64,000 nucleotides of DNA from Alphaproteobacteria bacterium (GCA_016870115.1 VGCH01000006.1:62001-126000), one strand, 5' to 3'; shown: positions 1 through 9,704, numbered from the stretch's first letter. A program made the numbers and translations. Notes: generated by a model not told the origin, from the letters alone.

Positions 1-881
1 CGGCCATCGCCACCGCGATCGCCGACCGCCGAGCCAACCCCGTCTACCTGCCGGGCCTATCGCTCGAGGCCGATATTGTTGCCGCGCGCTCGACCGCTGA
101 TCTGGCGAGTTGCGACGCGTTGCTGCTGGCTGTGCCGGCCCAGGCCGTTCGATCGGTGGTACCGTCGTTGCCCGCAGGCGTGGCGGTCGCGATCTGCGCC
201 AAGGGCATCGAGGCCGAGAGCGGGCTGCTGATGCCCGAGCTCCTGGCGGCCCTGCGGCCCGATCTGCCGCTCGCCATGCTGTCAGGTCCAAGCTTTGCCG
301 AAGAGGCGGCGCGCGGTCTGCCAACCGCCGTGAGCATCGCGACCTCTGATATGACCGTCGGAGAAGCGCTGGCCGCTTCACTCGCCGGACCGGCCTTCCG
401 ACCCTACTGGACCGACGATGTCGCGGGGGTCGCACTTGGTGGCGCGGTGAAGAATGTGCTCGCCATCGCGGCCGGCATTGCCGATGGGCGCGGCCTCGGC
501 ACCAACGCCGCCGCAGCCTTACTGACGAGGGGCTTCGCCGAGATGGCGCGGCTCGGTCAGGCGATGGGTGCGCGGCTGGAAACCCTGTCGGGGCTGAGCG
601 GGCTGGGTGACTTGGTGCTGACCTGCAACGGCCCGCTGTCGCGCAATCGTGCGCTCGGCCGCGCGATCGGCGCCGGTGAAACGTTGGGGGCCCATCTGGC
701 GGGTCGCCGGCAGGTGGTGGAGGGCGCGGCGACCGCGCCGGCTGTGCTGGCCCGCGCGGCTCGGCATGGCGTGGAGATGCCCATTTGCGCCGCAGTCGAT
801 GCTATCCTGTACCGCGGCGCGGCGCCCGATCAGGCGATCCGCGCCCTGATCGGCCGGCCGCTGCGCCGGGAAGGTGAGTGA
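1..881 (+). CDS. gpsA: NAD(P)H-dependent glycerol-3-phosphate dehydrogenase (5' end cut)
   Basis: Reduces dihydroxyacetone phosphate to sn-glycerol 3-phosphate for phospholipid synthesis in the cytosol. The reading frame is open from base 3, so the N-terminal part with the GxGxxG nucleotide-binding loop lies before the window; about 292 residues remain. Visible family signatures are LLLAVPAQA (end of the Rossmann fold), the catalytic-lysine segment GGAVKNVLAIAAGI, and SGLSGLGDLVLTC in the C-terminal substrate domain. The gene ends 9 bases before the EVE-domain gene on the same strand, which suggests cotranscription. Assignment is secure; only the start is missing. Confidence 0.95.
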   Translation, partial: AIATAIADRRANPVYLPGLSLEADIVAARSTADLASCDALLLAVPAQAVRSVVPSLPAGVAVAICAKGIEAESGLLMPELLAALRPDLPLAMLSGPSFAEEAARGLPTAVSIATSDMTVGEALAASLAGPAFRPYWTDDVAGVALGGAVKNVLAIAAGIADGRGLGTNAAAALLTRGFAEMARLGQAMGARLETLSGLSGLGDLVLTCNGPLSRNRALGRAIGAGETLGAHLAGRRQVVEGAATAPAVLARAARHGVEMPICAAVDAILYRGAAPDQAIRALIGRPLRREGE

Positions 882-890
882 GGCGACGGT

Positions 891-1301
891 ATGGCGTATT
901 GGCTCCTGAAGTCCGAGCCCTTCAAGTATTCATGGGCCCAGCTCGTGAAGGACAAGCGCACGCACTGGGACGGCGTGCGCAACCATCAGGCGGCCGCCAA
1001 CTTGCGCGCCATGCGCCGGGGCGAGGAGTGCTTCTTCTACCACTCCAACGAGGGCCTTGAGATTGTCGGCGTCTGTGAGGTTGCGCGGGAGGCCTATCCG
1101 GATCCGTCCGACGAGACCGGCAAGTTCGTGTTGGTCGACATCAAGCCCAAGCGCGTGGTCGCCCGGCCGGTCTCGCTCGCCGCCATCAAGCAGGACAAGC
1201 GGCTCGCCGAGTTCGCACTGGTGCGCCAGTCGCGGCTTTCGGTGGTACCGGTGCGCGACGCGGAGTGGCGCATCCTTGAAGCCATGGGAGCCGCCGCATG
1301 A
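891..1301 (+). CDS. EVE domain-containing protein
   Basis: A 136-residue single-domain protein of the EVE (PUA-like) family, related to eukaryotic thymocyte nuclear protein 1. The family opening MAYWLLKSEP and the segment W(D)GVRNHQAAANLRAM followed by FFYHSN are all present. EVE domains are thought to bind modified bases in nucleic acids; the ligand here is unknown. The stop overlaps the start of the next gene by four bases (ATGA), so the two are probably translationally coupled. Placement right after gpsA is common in alphaproteobacteria. The fold assignment is confident, the cellular role is not. Confidence 0.9.
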   Translation: MAYWLLKSEPFKYSWAQLVKDKRTHWDGVRNHQAAANLRAMRRGEECFFYHSNEGLEIVGVCEVAREAYPDPSDETGKFVLVDIKPKRVVARPVSLAAIKQDKRLAEFALVRQSRLSVVPVRDAEWRILEAMGAAA

Positions 1302-2872
1302 GCGATACGCCTGCTGCCGCCCGACCCGCGCCCGCCCCGCCGCCGCCGGTCGAGATCGACCTGCCGGTCGGCACCGAGAAGCGTCGCTTTACCTTGCAGC
1401 GCCTACCCGATGGCGACTGGCTCCTGCCCTCGGCCACGACGCTGCCGGATGGCCGGCCGCGCTTCCACATGCCGCTGCCGCCGCGCGCCATGGGGACCGA
1501 TCAGGCGATCTCGTATCTGGCGAGGCACGAACTCCTGAACGACGGTTACGAGCGGGGCACGCGCGAAGTGATCGATGCCCATCTCCGGCCGGGCGATCTC
1601 TTTCTCGACATTGGCGCGCACTGGGGCACCATGGCCTTCGCGGCGGCGACGCGCTGGCCCCACAATGTGCGGGTGATGGCGTTCGAGGCGCACCCGGAGA
1701 ACGCCGCGCGCTTGTTCAAGGGCGTGGCCGTGAACAAGCTCCAGCAGCAGATCGAGGTCTTTGCCTGCGCGGTCGGCGCACGCACGGCCTTGGCGCCGAT
1801 CGCGTTCAACACCACGATGGGGCACGGACTGTTGCCAACGCTGGGTCGGTCGCGCGCCGCCGGCATCCTGCAAGTGCCGGTGATGGCGATCGACGAGATC
1901 CTCTCGAAGCGCAGCGATCTCGACCAGCGGCCGGTGGTCGTGAAGATCGATGTCGAGGGGTTGGAACCCGAAGTCATCGCCGGCATGGCAAAGCTGATTG
2001 CGAGCGGTCGCGTGAAGCTGATCATCTGGGAGAAGGGGCGCGACTTCTTCATCGCCGAGAGTCGCAAGGCCTATGACGGCATGGTCGCCGAGCTGACGCG
2101 AGCCGGCTATTCGCATTTTTCATTTCCGTGGCAGGACTGGGCGGGCGTGCTGACACCGGATCTGCCCGACACGGGCACCTACAACGTCTACAGCTTCTCC
2201 AAGACCGAAGTGCGGCTGCCGCACTATCAGCTGCGCTTCGCGACGCTCCCTAGCTACAATCCGGGGATGCACACGCGCCGCGACCCGGCGCGCGATCGCC
2301 TGCTCACCCGTCAGGCCCTGCGCCAGCGCGCCAGCGACGGTGCACGCTGGGCGGACCCGGCGCGCATCGGCGAAGGAGCCGAGACACGGGCAGAGATCGC
2401 CGCGCCGCACATCGGCGCGGGTCAGATGGTGCTCGATCTCGGCTGTGGCGTGCAGGCCCTGCGCCGTCGATTGCCGGAGGGGGTACGTTACACGCCGGCC
2501 GACCTCGTCCCGCGATCAGCCGATTGCTACATCACCGACCTCAATCAGCACTTCTACTATGTCGATGAGCTATTCCCGGCGGCCCCGACCTACGAGGGCC
2601 GCTACGACTGGATCGCCGCGCTCGAGCTGTGCGAGTTCCTGCACGAACTGCCGCGGCTCTTCGAGCGCGCGCGCAAGAGCTCGGCCGGCTTCATCGTGAC
2701 CTATCGTGCCGCGCCCGAGGGCATCGACGATGCCGGTCGCGAGGCGCGCCGTGCCCAAGGCTGGTTCAGCGATCACACCGCCGCCGAGTTCGAGGCAATG
2801 CTGGTCAAGGCGGGCTGGAGCGTGAAGGAGCGCAAGCGGGGCGCCGACACCGATTGGTGGATCTGCGCGTGA
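1298..2872 (+). CDS. FkbM-type methyltransferase with a second SAM-methyltransferase domain
   Basis: A 524-residue protein with two SAM-binding modules. Residues about 85-300 form an FkbM domain with motif I LDIGAHWG (103-110), an acidic ribose-binding residue in VMAFEAHPENA and the post-I motif KIDVEGLEPEVI. Residues about 370-524 hold a second motif I, VLDLGCGVQALRRRL (near 377), resembling a class I methyltransferase. A proline-rich N-terminus (residues 8-18) precedes the first domain. FkbM enzymes normally O-methylate sugars or lipids; the substrate here cannot be inferred. The start overlaps the EVE gene and the stop overlaps the following transporter. The tandem arrangement is unusual and is discussed under findings. 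Confidence 0.8.
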   Translation: MSDTPAAARPAPAPPPPVEIDLPVGTEKRRFTLQRLPDGDWLLPSATTLPDGRPRFHMPLPPRAMGTDQAISYLARHELLNDGYERGTREVIDAHLRPGDLFLDIGAHWGTMAFAAATRWPHNVRVMAFEAHPENAARLFKGVAVNKLQQQIEVFACAVGARTALAPIAFNTTMGHGLLPTLGRSRAAGILQVPVMAIDEILSKRSDLDQRPVVVKIDVEGLEPEVIAGMAKLIASGRVKLIIWEKGRDFFIAESRKAYDGMVAELTRAGYSHFSFPWQDWAGVLTPDLPDTGTYNVYSFSKTEVRLPHYQLRFATLPSYNPGMHTRRDPARDRLLTRQALRQRASDGARWADPARIGEGAETRAEIAAPHIGAGQMVLDLGCGVQALRRRLPEGVRYTPADLVPRSADCYITDLNQHFYYVDELFPAAPTYEGRYDWIAALELCEFLHELPRLFERARKSSAGFIVTYRAAPEGIDDAGREARRAQGWFSDHTAAEFEAMLVKAGWSVKERKRGADTDWWICA

Positions 2873-3735
2873 ACGGCAATCTCCGCGGCATCTTGGCGAT
2901 GACCGCGGCGACCTCGGTATTCATCGTCAACGACATGCTGATGAAGCTGGTCGCCGAGACGGCACAGCCGGTGCAGGCGATCGGCGTGCGCGGCGTGTTC
3001 GCGACGCTATGGGTGGGGCTTGCGCTCGCCTGGTCCGGCGCCTGGCGGCAGCTCGGCGGGCTGAGTGATGGTCGCATCGTGTTGCGGACCGGAATCGAAG
3101 TGGTGGGCACCTTCGCCTATCTCCTGGCGCTCTTTCACATTCCGATCGGCGTCGCGACCGCGATCAATCTCGCGGTGCCGCTCGCGCTGACCGCGCTCGC
3201 GGTGATCTTTCTGAAAGAGGATGTGCGCTGGCGGCGCTGGGCGGCCGTGATCGCCGGGTTCGTGGGTGTCTTGCTCGTAATCCGGCCACTGCCCGGCGAG
3301 TTCAATCTCTGGTCCTGGCTGGTGCTGGGGGCCACGTTCCTCCATGCCGCTCGCGATCTCCTCACCCGACTGGTGCCCCAACGCATCCCCTCGCTCATCA
3401 TCACCTTCGCAACGGCGGCCGCGGTCGCGATCGCCGGCTGTGGTTGGGCGGCGGTGCAGGGCTGGCAGCCCATGTCATCGCGCGAGATCGGTCTGATCGC
3501 CCTGGCGTCGGTGCTGGTCGCGGCGGGCTACCAGCTGGTGATTGTGGCGATGCGGGTGGGCGAGGTTTCGGTCGTCGGCTCGTTTCGCTACTCCTCGATC
3601 GTGTGGGCCCTGTTGATCGGGTGGATCGTCTGGGGCGAAGTTCCCGACCTCTGGGGTGCCGTCGGCATCGCGATCATCGTCGGTTCGGGTCTCTATATCC
3701 TGCATCGCGAAAGCGTGCGGGCAGAGCGCGCGTGA
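2869..3735 (+). CDS. DMT-superfamily (EamA) transporter
   Basis: An inner-membrane protein of 288 residues with about ten hydrophobic segments in two EamA repeats, typical of drug/metabolite exporters and RhaT/YdcZ-like permeases. The first repeat starts at LRGILAMTAATSVFIVND, the second after the basic loop near HAARDLLTRLVPQRI. I chose the GTG at 2869 because it overlaps the upstream stop (GTGA) and begins directly before the first membrane segment; the open frame extends further upstream but would be inside the methyltransferase gene. Substrate unknown; possibly it exports the product of the preceding methyltransferase, which is only a guess from the overlap. Confidence 0.85.
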   Translation: MNGNLRGILAMTAATSVFIVNDMLMKLVAETAQPVQAIGVRGVFATLWVGLALAWSGAWRQLGGLSDGRIVLRTGIEVVGTFAYLLALFHIPIGVATAINLAVPLALTALAVIFLKEDVRWRRWAAVIAGFVGVLLVIRPLPGEFNLWSWLVLGATFLHAARDLLTRLVPQRIPSLIITFATAAAVAIAGCGWAAVQGWQPMSSREIGLIALASVLVAAGYQLVIVAMRVGEVSVVGSFRYSSIVWALLIGWIVWGEVPDLWGAVGIAIIVGSGLYILHRESVRAERA

Positions 3736-3760
3736 CCCGGGAGTTGGAAAGGGGACTCGC

Positions 3761-4222
3761 ATGACAGGTTCGGAGTCAGCGACCGGCGGATCGGAGAAAG
3801 CCGCCGATCCCGCGACGCTGGTGCGCCGCTTCTATGGCGAGGTCTGGAACCGCGCCGACGAGACCGTCGCGCGGGCCATTCTCGACCCTGACTTCCGGTT
3901 TCGAGCCTCGCTCGGTCCGGAGCGGCGCGGTCCCGACGGCTTCATCGACTATATGCGCGCGGTTCATGCCGCGTTGGGTGGCTACACCTGCGTTATTGAC
4001 GATCTGGTGGCGACCCACGACCGCGCCGCGGCCCGAATGACCTTTCGCGGTGTTCATCGCGCACCGTTTTTCGGTGTGCCGGCCACTGGACGCGAGATCG
4101 TCTGGGCGGGTGGCGCGTTTTTCCGCTGCGCTCGGGGGCGCATCGTCGAGCTTTGGGTTCTGGGCGATATCGACGCCGTGAAGACCCAACTGGGCGCCGC
4201 GGGTACGTCGCGGTTCGGCTGA
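3761..4222 (+). CDS. SnoaL-like / NTF2-fold ester cyclase-family protein
   Basis: A cytosolic protein of 153 residues with the SnoaL-like polyketide-cyclase pattern: LVRRFYGEVWNRADE near the N-terminus, a central strand region with HRAPFFGVPATGREI and a final GRIVELWVLGDIDA. NTF2-fold proteins of this type are small isomerases or ligand binders; no specific substrate can be named. The ATG at 3761 is preceded by a purine-rich ribosome site (GGAAAGGGGA), and the longer frame upstream lacks one. It lies 25 bases after the transporter and could share its transcript. Confidence 0.75.
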   Translation: MTGSESATGGSEKAADPATLVRRFYGEVWNRADETVARAILDPDFRFRASLGPERRGPDGFIDYMRAVHAALGGYTCVIDDLVATHDRAAARMTFRGVHRAPFFGVPATGREIVWAGGAFFRCARGRIVELWVLGDIDAVKTQLGAAGTSRFG

Positions 4223-4276
4223 ACCGCGCTCGACACAGCGCGATGCCCGGGCGAACATCACGCAAGGGAGAAACTC

Positions 4277-6193
4277 ATGAACCGAGATCACCAAGATCAG
4301 GCGCTCGACGCTGGCGAGAACCTCGGCAGCAACTCTAGCCGAGAGACCTCGATTGGCGAGCTGATCCGCCGCCGCCTCGGTCGCCGTGAGGCGCTGTACG
4401 GCGCGGGCGCGATGATCGCGGCCGGCACGACACGTCCGGCGATGGCGCAGGGTGGCAATCCATCGAGCTTCAGCTTCCCCGAGGTCGCGCATCGCAGCGA
4501 TGCGACGCACCACGTTCCGGAGGGCTACGAGGCGCAGGTTCTGATTCGCTGGGGCGATCCGGTGGTGGCGGGGGCGCCATCCTTCGATCCACTGAAGCTG
4601 GACGCGGCAGCTCAGGAAAAGCAGTTCGGCTACAACTGCGACTATCTCGGGCTCTATCCGCTGCCTCTTGGCGGTCCGGCGCAGGACCGTTTCCTGATGG
4701 TGGTGAATCACGAGTATACCAACACCGGGCTGATGTTTTCGGGACTGGGACCGGGCCGCGAAGCGATGGCACGGGCGGACAAATCCCAGGTCGCGGTCGA
4801 GCTGGCAGCGCATGGCGGGTCGGTGATCGAGATTCGGCGCGAGCGCGGCCGTTGGTCGGTGGTGCCGGACTCGCGCTACGCGCGTCGCATCTCGTTGAAC
4901 ACGCCGATGCGCTTCTCCGGCCCGGCGGCCGGCCACGACAAACTGAAGACGTCGAGCGATCCAACCGGTCGGGCGCCGGTCGGCATGCTGAACCAGTGCG
5001 CTGGCGGTGGAACGCCGTGGGGCACCTGGCTCACGACGGAGGAGAACTTCAATCTCTATTTCTCCGGCGACCTCGCCAACGCGCCGGATCGAAAGCGCTA
5101 CGAGCGCTACGGGGTCGCTCGCACGACCGTGTTCCACTGGGGCAAGCATGTCGATCGCTTCGATATCGGCAAGGAGCCGAACGAGCCGAACCGGTTCGGC
5201 TGGATCGTCGAGATCGACCCGTATGATCCGACGTGGACGCCCGTGAAGCGAACGGCGCTGGGTCGCGCCAAACACGAGGGCTGCACCTACGCGCTCTGTC
5301 GCGACGGGCGTGTCGCCTTCTACATGGGCGACGACGAGCGCTTTGAGTACATCTACAAGTTCGTGACGGCGCGGCCGTGGAGTCCGACGGATCGCGCCGC
5401 CAATCGCGATCTTCTGGATGACGGCACGCTTTTCGTGGCGCGCTTCGACGAGGGCGGCAAGATGGAGTGGCTGCCGATGGTGCACGGGCAGGGACCGCTG
5501 ACGGCGACGAACGGATTCGCAAGCCAGGGTGACGTCGTCATCGAGAAGCGCCGCGCGGCGGATCTTCTCAAGCCGACACCCATGGATCGCCCCGAGGATA
5601 TCGAGACGAATCCCGTCAACGGACGCGTCTACGCGATCTTGACCAACAACGATCGGCGGACCGCCGAGCGCGTCGATGCCGCCAATACGCGCGGCCCGAA
5701 CAAGCACGGCCACATCGTGGAGATGACGCCCGATGGCGGCGACCACGCTGCCAGCGTTGGCACCTGGGCCATCTTCATGGCGTTCGGCAAGCCGGGAACC
5801 GACCCCGGAACGGTCTATCACCCGGGCATCTCGGCGAACGGCTGGCTGTCGAGCCCCGACAATTGCGCTTTCGACAGCCGCGGCAGGATGTGGATCGCGA
5901 CCGACGCACCTGCCACCGAGATGGCGGACGGCGTCTGGACGACCGACCTTGAGGGCGCGGGCCGAGGACTCACCCGCTGCTTCTACCAGGCCCCGTCGGG
6001 TGCGGAGGTGTGCGGCCCGATCCTGAGCCCCGACGACCGCACGCTGTTCCTCGCGATCCAGCATCCCGGCCAGGATCCCGGCTCGACCTTCGACAAGCCA
6101 TCGACTCGTTGGCCTGATTTCAAGGAAGGAATGCCGCCGCGCCCATCGGTGATCGCTATCGTGAAGAAGGACGGCGGCGTTGTCGGCTCTTGA
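4277..6193 (+). CDS. PhoX-family (DUF839) exported phosphatase-like protein
   Basis: A 638-residue protein of the PhoX/DUF839 family, whose best-known members are Ca/Fe-dependent periplasmic alkaline phosphatases. Residues 31-57 look like a Tat signal (RRRLGRREAL, then a hydrophobic stretch ending MAQ). Typical segments include FGYNCDYLG, VVNHEYTN, NQCAGGGTPWGTWLTTEENFN and DNCAFDSRGRMWIATD, consistent with a beta-propeller. A strong ribosome site (AAGGGAGAAACTC) precedes the ATG. It converges on ychF with a 15-base gap. Whether this member is a true phosphatase or a related lactonase-like propeller is not decided by sequence alone. Confidence 0.88.
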   Translation: MNRDHQDQALDAGENLGSNSSRETSIGELIRRRLGRREALYGAGAMIAAGTTRPAMAQGGNPSSFSFPEVAHRSDATHHVPEGYEAQVLIRWGDPVVAGAPSFDPLKLDAAAQEKQFGYNCDYLGLYPLPLGGPAQDRFLMVVNHEYTNTGLMFSGLGPGREAMARADKSQVAVELAAHGGSVIEIRRERGRWSVVPDSRYARRISLNTPMRFSGPAAGHDKLKTSSDPTGRAPVGMLNQCAGGGTPWGTWLTTEENFNLYFSGDLANAPDRKRYERYGVARTTVFHWGKHVDRFDIGKEPNEPNRFGWIVEIDPYDPTWTPVKRTALGRAKHEGCTYALCRDGRVAFYMGDDERFEYIYKFVTARPWSPTDRAANRDLLDDGTLFVARFDEGGKMEWLPMVHGQGPLTATNGFASQGDVVIEKRRAADLLKPTPMDRPEDIETNPVNGRVYAILTNNDRRTAERVDAANTRGPNKHGHIVEMTPDGGDHAASVGTWAIFMAFGKPGTDPGTVYHPGISANGWLSSPDNCAFDSRGRMWIATDAPATEMADGVWTTDLEGAGRGLTRCFYQAPSGAEVCGPILSPDDRTLFLAIQHPGQDPGSTFDKPSTRWPDFKEGMPPRPSVIAIVKKDGGVVGS

Positions 6194-6208
6194 GCGCGGG
6201 GACCCGCG

Positions 6209-7306
6209 TCACACGTTGAAGCGGAAGTGGAAGACGTCGCCGTCGCGCACGACGTAATCCTTGCCCTCCAGCCGGAGCTTGCCGGCATCGCGGGCGCCGG
6301 CCTCGCCGTTCAACGACACATAGTCGTCGTAGGCGATGGTTTCGGCGCGGATGAAGCCCTTCTCGAAGTCGGTGTGGATGACGCCGGCGGCTTCGGGCGC
6401 GCGCGCCTCGCGGCGCACTGTCCAGGCCTTGGCCTCCTTCGGGCCGACGGTGAAGAAGGTGACAAGATCGAGCAGCGAATAGCCAGCGCGCACCACGCGG
6501 GCGAGGCCGGTTTCGGCAAGCCCCAGCGAGGACAGGAACTCGGTCTGTTCGTCGCTCGGCAGCTGCGCCACCTCGGCCTCGATCGCGGCGGAAATCACGA
6601 CGGATGGCGCGAGCTTCTCCGAGGCCCAACGCGCGACGCGATCGGAGTGGGCATTGCCGGTTGCCGCCGACGCCTCCTCGACATTCAGCACGTACATCAT
6701 CGGCTTCGCGGTGATCAGCTGCAGACGCAGGAAGATCGGCCGCTCGTCCGCGGTAAGCTCGGCCGCCCGCGCCGGCTTGCCGTCGCGCAACGCCGCCAAC
6801 GCCTTGGCCGCCACGGGCAGTTCCGCCGCCGCTTCCTTGTCGCCGCCCTTGGCGCGCTTCTCCAGTGCCGGCACCCGCTTCTCAAGACTGTCCAGGTCGG
6901 CCAGCATCAGCTCGGTCTCGACGATCTCGGCGTCGCGGATCGGGTCGATCGTGCCCGACACGTGTGTGATGTCGGAATCCTCGAAGCAGCGCAGCACATG
7001 GGCGATGGCGTCGACCTCGCGGATCGTGCCGAGGAACTGATTGCCCAGCCCTTCGCCCTTGGAGGCACCCTTCACCAGGCCCGCGATATCGACGAATTCA
7101 AGCTGGGTCGCCACGATCTTGGCCGAGCTCGCGATTGCGGCGAGTCTGTCGAGCCTCGGATCGGGAACCGCGACGCGGCCGACATTGGGTTCGATGGTGC
7201 AGAACGGGTAGTTCGCCGCCTGCGCCGCCTGCGTCGCCGTCAGCGCGTTGAAGAGCGTCGACTTGCCGACGTTGGGCAGGCCGACGATGCCGCAATTAAA
7301 TCCCAT
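6209..7306 (-). CDS. ychF: redox-regulated ATPase YchF (Obg family)
   Basis: A translation-associated P-loop NTPase of 365 residues, the usual length. The G1 loop is GLPNVGKSTLFN (9-20), switch I carries NYPFCTIEPNVG, G3 is DIAGLVKGAS (73-82), and the specificity motif is NVEE (the NxxE of YchF that favours ATP over GTP). A TGS domain closes the protein, ending in ETIAYDDYVSLNG. It starts four bases after the pth stop, so rplY, pth and ychF form one operon, an order common in proteobacteria. Confidence 0.97.
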   Translation of the reverse strand: MGFNCGIVGLPNVGKSTLFNALTATQAAQAANYPFCTIEPNVGRVAVPDPRLDRLAAIASSAKIVATQLEFVDIAGLVKGASKGEGLGNQFLGTIREVDAIAHVLRCFEDSDITHVSGTIDPIRDAEIVETELMLADLDSLEKRVPALEKRAKGGDKEAAAELPVAAKALAALRDGKPARAAELTADERPIFLRLQLITAKPMMYVLNVEEASAATGNAHSDRVARWASEKLAPSVVISAAIEAEVAQLPSDEQTEFLSSLGLAETGLARVVRAGYSLLDLVTFFTVGPKEAKAWTVRREARAPEAAGVIHTDFEKGFIRAETIAYDDYVSLNGEAGARDAGKLRLEGKDYVVRDGDVFHFRFNV

Positions 7307-7310
7307 GGTC

Positions 7311-7943
7311 CTAGTCCGGAGCCTTTCCCGCCGGTCCGCCGCGCACCGCCTGTCGCCCCGCGGGCGGCGGCGCCAGATGCGCGATCCGGCTCATGAATCG
7401 TTCCTCATCCACCAGCGCGCCTGAGGCGAGCCGCGGCGCCTCCTCGGCGATGGCGTCCAGCGCCTTGGGCAGCCAGCCCTCGCGCTCGTCGCGGTCGAAA
7501 TCGCGCAACACCCAGCCCAGCACAAGGTCCTTGTGGCCGGGGTGGCCGATGCCGATCCGCACCCGGCGGTACTCCTTACCGACATGGGCATCGATGTCGC
7601 GCAGCCCGTTGTGGCCACCCGCGCCGCCGCCCGTCTTCACCCGCACCCGGCCGGGTGCAAGATCTAGTTCGTCGTGCATCACCACCACGCGGTCGAGCGC
7701 CAGCTTCAGAAACCGCACCGCGGGGCCCACCGCGCGGCTCGACTCGTTCATGTAGGTGCCGGGCTTCAGCGCGAGCGCGGGCTCGCCGTCCAGCCGGCCC
7801 TCCGCGACTTCGCCCTCGAAGCGCGCGCGCCAGCCGCCGAAGCCATGGCGGCGGACGATCGCGTCCACCGCCATGAATCCGACATTGTGCCTGTGCCCGG
7901 CGTAGCGCGGGCCCGGATTTCCGAGGCCCACGAGCAGGAGCAT
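7311..7943 (-). CDS. pth: peptidyl-tRNA hydrolase
   Basis: Cleaves the ester bond of peptidyl-tRNA released from stalled ribosomes. The 210-residue protein begins [16 protein letters not shown] and has Asn9 and His19 where E. coli has Asn10 and His20, plus the MHDELDL segment carrying the catalytic-network aspartate and [15 protein letters not shown]. The ATG at 7943 was taken over a longer open frame that runs back into rplY, because the family starts exactly here. The last 25 residues are a variable tail rich in Pro, Gly and Ala. Middle gene of the rplY-pth-ychF operon. Confidence 0.97.
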   Translation of the reverse strand: MLLLVGLGNPGPRYAGHRHNVGFMAVDAIVRRHGFGGWRARFEGEVAEGRLDGEPALALKPGTYMNESSRAVGPAVRFLKLALDRVVVMHDELDLAPGRVRVKTGGGAGGHNGLRDIDAHVGKEYRRVRIGIGHPGHKDLVLGWVLRDFDRDEREGWLPKALDAIAEEAPRLASGALVDEERFMSRIAHLAPPPAGRQAVRGGPAGKAPD

Positions 7944-7960
7944 CGGGCCGCGACCGAGCG

Positions 7961-8686
7961 CTACTTCTTGGCCGGAGCCGGGGCCTTGCCGCCGGCCGCC
8001 GGAGCCGCGGCGCCTGCCGCCGGAGCGGCTGCACCCGCGGCCGGAGCCGCCGCCGCCGCGCCCGCGGCCGGGGCCGCCGCAGCGTCGCCCGCTGCCGGTG
8101 TGGCGACCGCCTCCCGCACCACGGTGGGCGGCGCGACGGTGGCGACGGTCGGATCCTTGTCGCGGCTCACCACGCGCACGCCCTCGGGGACAGCCAGCGC
8201 CGAGAGATGGACGGAGTGGCCGATGTCGAGACCCGTCAGGTCCACCTCGAAATGCTCGGGGATGGAGTCGGCGCGTGTGCGCACGGTGATCTCGTGCATG
8301 ACGATGTTCAGCACGCCGCCGCGCTTGATGCCGGGCGCCGCCGCTTCGTTGCGGAAGTGCACCGGGACCTGCACGGTGATGATCGACGAGGGGCTGATCC
8401 GCAGGAAATCGAGATGCAGCGTCTTGTCCGTCACGGGATCGTTCTGGACGTCGCGCGGCAGCACGTCGAAGGCGGTGCCGTCGACGTCGATGCGGAGCTT
8501 GTGGTTGAAGAAACCCTCGCGATGGATGACGTCCTCGATCGATTTGGGCTCGACCGCGATCATCAGCGGGGGTTGCTTGTCGCCGTAGATCACGGCGGGG
8601 ATCAGTCCATCGCGACGGCTGGCCCGGGCGCCCCCTTTGCCGGCCCGGTCCCGCTTCTTCGCGACGACGCTCGTCGTCTGTGCCAT
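7961..8686 (-). CDS. rplY: 50S ribosomal protein L25/general stress protein Ctc
   Basis: Binds 5S rRNA in the large subunit. This is the long (TL5/Ctc) form of 241 residues: an N-terminal L25 domain ([19 protein letters not shown], then LIPAVIYG) and the C-terminal beta domain ending around [15 protein letters not shown]. After about residue 190 there is a low-complexity tail of repeated Ala-Ala-Pro-Ala-Ala-Gly units that ends in KAPAPAKK. Such Ala/Pro tails are frequent in alphaproteobacterial L25. First gene of the operon with pth and ychF; the upstream 85-base gap to prs should hold its promoter. Confidence 0.96.
   Translation of the reverse strand: MAQTTSVVAKKRDRAGKGGARASRRDGLIPAVIYGDKQPPLMIAVEPKSIEDVIHREGFFNHKLRIDVDGTAFDVLPRDVQNDPVTDKTLHLDFLRISPSSIITVQVPVHFRNEAAAPGIKRGGVLNIVMHEITVRTRADSIPEHFEVDLTGLDIGHSVHLSALAVPEGVRVVSRDKDPTVATVAPPTVVREAVATPAAGDAAAAPAAGAAAAAPAAGAAAPAAGAAAPAAGGKAPAPAKK
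7970..8096 (-). repeat. imperfect tandem repeat coding for the Ala/Pro/Gly tail of L25
   Basis: The 3' part of rplY consists of degenerate 15-21 base units encoding variants of AAAPAAG. The units keep the reading frame, so this is a coding low-complexity repeat and not an independent element. Confidence 0.75.
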
Positions 8687-8771
8687 TTGCCTTCTCCTTG
8701 ACCCTACTTGTTGCTCTCTCTGCCATCGCGGCGCGGCCTCCAGGGGTGCCGGTCGCCGGATCTCGTTGAAT

Positions 8772-9704
8772 TCAGTCGAACAGGCTCGATACCGAGGTCT
8801 CCTCGGCGATGCGCCGCATCGCCTCGGCCATCAGCGTGGCGATCGACAGCGGCCGCACGTTGGGCGACACGCGGACCGCTTCGGTCGGCTGGATCGAGTC
8901 GGTGATCACCAGCTTCTCAATCGGCGCGGCGGCGACGCGGGCAACGGCGCCGCCCGACAGCACGCCGTGGGTGACGTAGGCCGATACCGACCGCGCGCCC
9001 TGTTCCTTCAGCGCCACGGCGGCATTGCACAGCGTGCCGGCCGAATCGACGATGTCGTCGACCAGGATGCAGTCGCGATCGCGCACGTCGCCGATCACGT
9101 TCATCACCTCGCTGACGCCGGCCGCCTCGCGGCGCTTGTCGATGATCGCGAGATCGGCATTGACGCGCTTGGCGATCGCGCGAGCGCGCACCACGCCGCC
9201 CACGTCGGGCGACACGACCGTGAGGTCCGAACTCTTGAACGTCGCCTTGATGTCGCGGCTGAAGTCCGGGCCGGCATAGAGATTGTCGAGCGGGATATCG
9301 AAGAAGCCCTGGATCTGCCCGGCATGCAGGTCGAGCGTGAGCACCCGATTGGCGCCCGCCTGGGTGATCAGGTTGGCGACCAGCTTGGCCGAGATCGGTG
9401 TGCGCGAGCCGGTCTTTCGGTCCTGCCGGGCGTAGCCGTAGTAGGGGATCACCGCGGTGATCCGCTGTGCCGAACTGCGTCGCAGCGCATCGATGGTGAT
9501 GAGAAGTTCCATCAGATGGTCGTTGGCCGGGAAGCTCGTGCTTTGGATCACGAACACGTCCTCGCCGCGCACATTCTCCAGGATCTCGACGAAGATCTCG
9601 TTGTCGGAGAAGCGGCGAATCTGGGCCTTCACGAGCGGCGTCGACAGGCGCGCCGAGATCGCTTCCGCCAGCGGTCGATTGCTGTTGCCGGTCAGAATCT
9701 TCAC
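8772..9704 (-). CDS. prs: ribose-phosphate pyrophosphokinase
   Basis: Makes PRPP from ribose 5-phosphate and ATP for nucleotide, histidine and tryptophan synthesis. The 310-residue protein has [16 protein letters not shown] at the start, the flexible-loop region [18 protein letters not shown] and the PRPP-binding loop [14 protein letters not shown]. The start codon is GTG at 9704. It stands alone between a rho-independent terminator upstream and the rplY promoter region downstream. Confidence 0.97.
   Translation of the reverse strand: MKILTGNSNRPLAEAISARLSTPLVKAQIRRFSDNEIFVEILENVRGEDVFVIQSTSFPANDHLMELLITIDALRRSSAQRITAVIPYYGYARQDRKTGSRTPISAKLVANLITQAGANRVLTLDLHAGQIQGFFDIPLDNLYAGPDFSRDIKATFKSSDLTVVSPDVGGVVRARAIAKRVNADLAIIDKRREAAGVSEVMNVIGDVRDRDCILVDDIVDSAGTLCNAAVALKEQGARSVSAYVTHGVLSGGAVARVAAAPIEKLVITDSIQPTEAVRVSPNVRPLSIATLMAEAMRRIAEETSVSSLFD

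Noticed and set aside
3776-6064. A 762-codon open frame on the minus strand opposite the SnoaL-like and PhoX genes.
   Set aside because: It is antisense to two recognisable genes, is rich in Arg, His and Ala, and has no family motif. Such shadows arise from the GC-rich third-position bias.
7970-8096. Tandem repeats in the 3' part of rplY as a minisatellite or CRISPR-like array.
   Set aside because: Units are degenerate, keep the reading frame and encode the common Ala/Pro tail of L25; there are no spacers.
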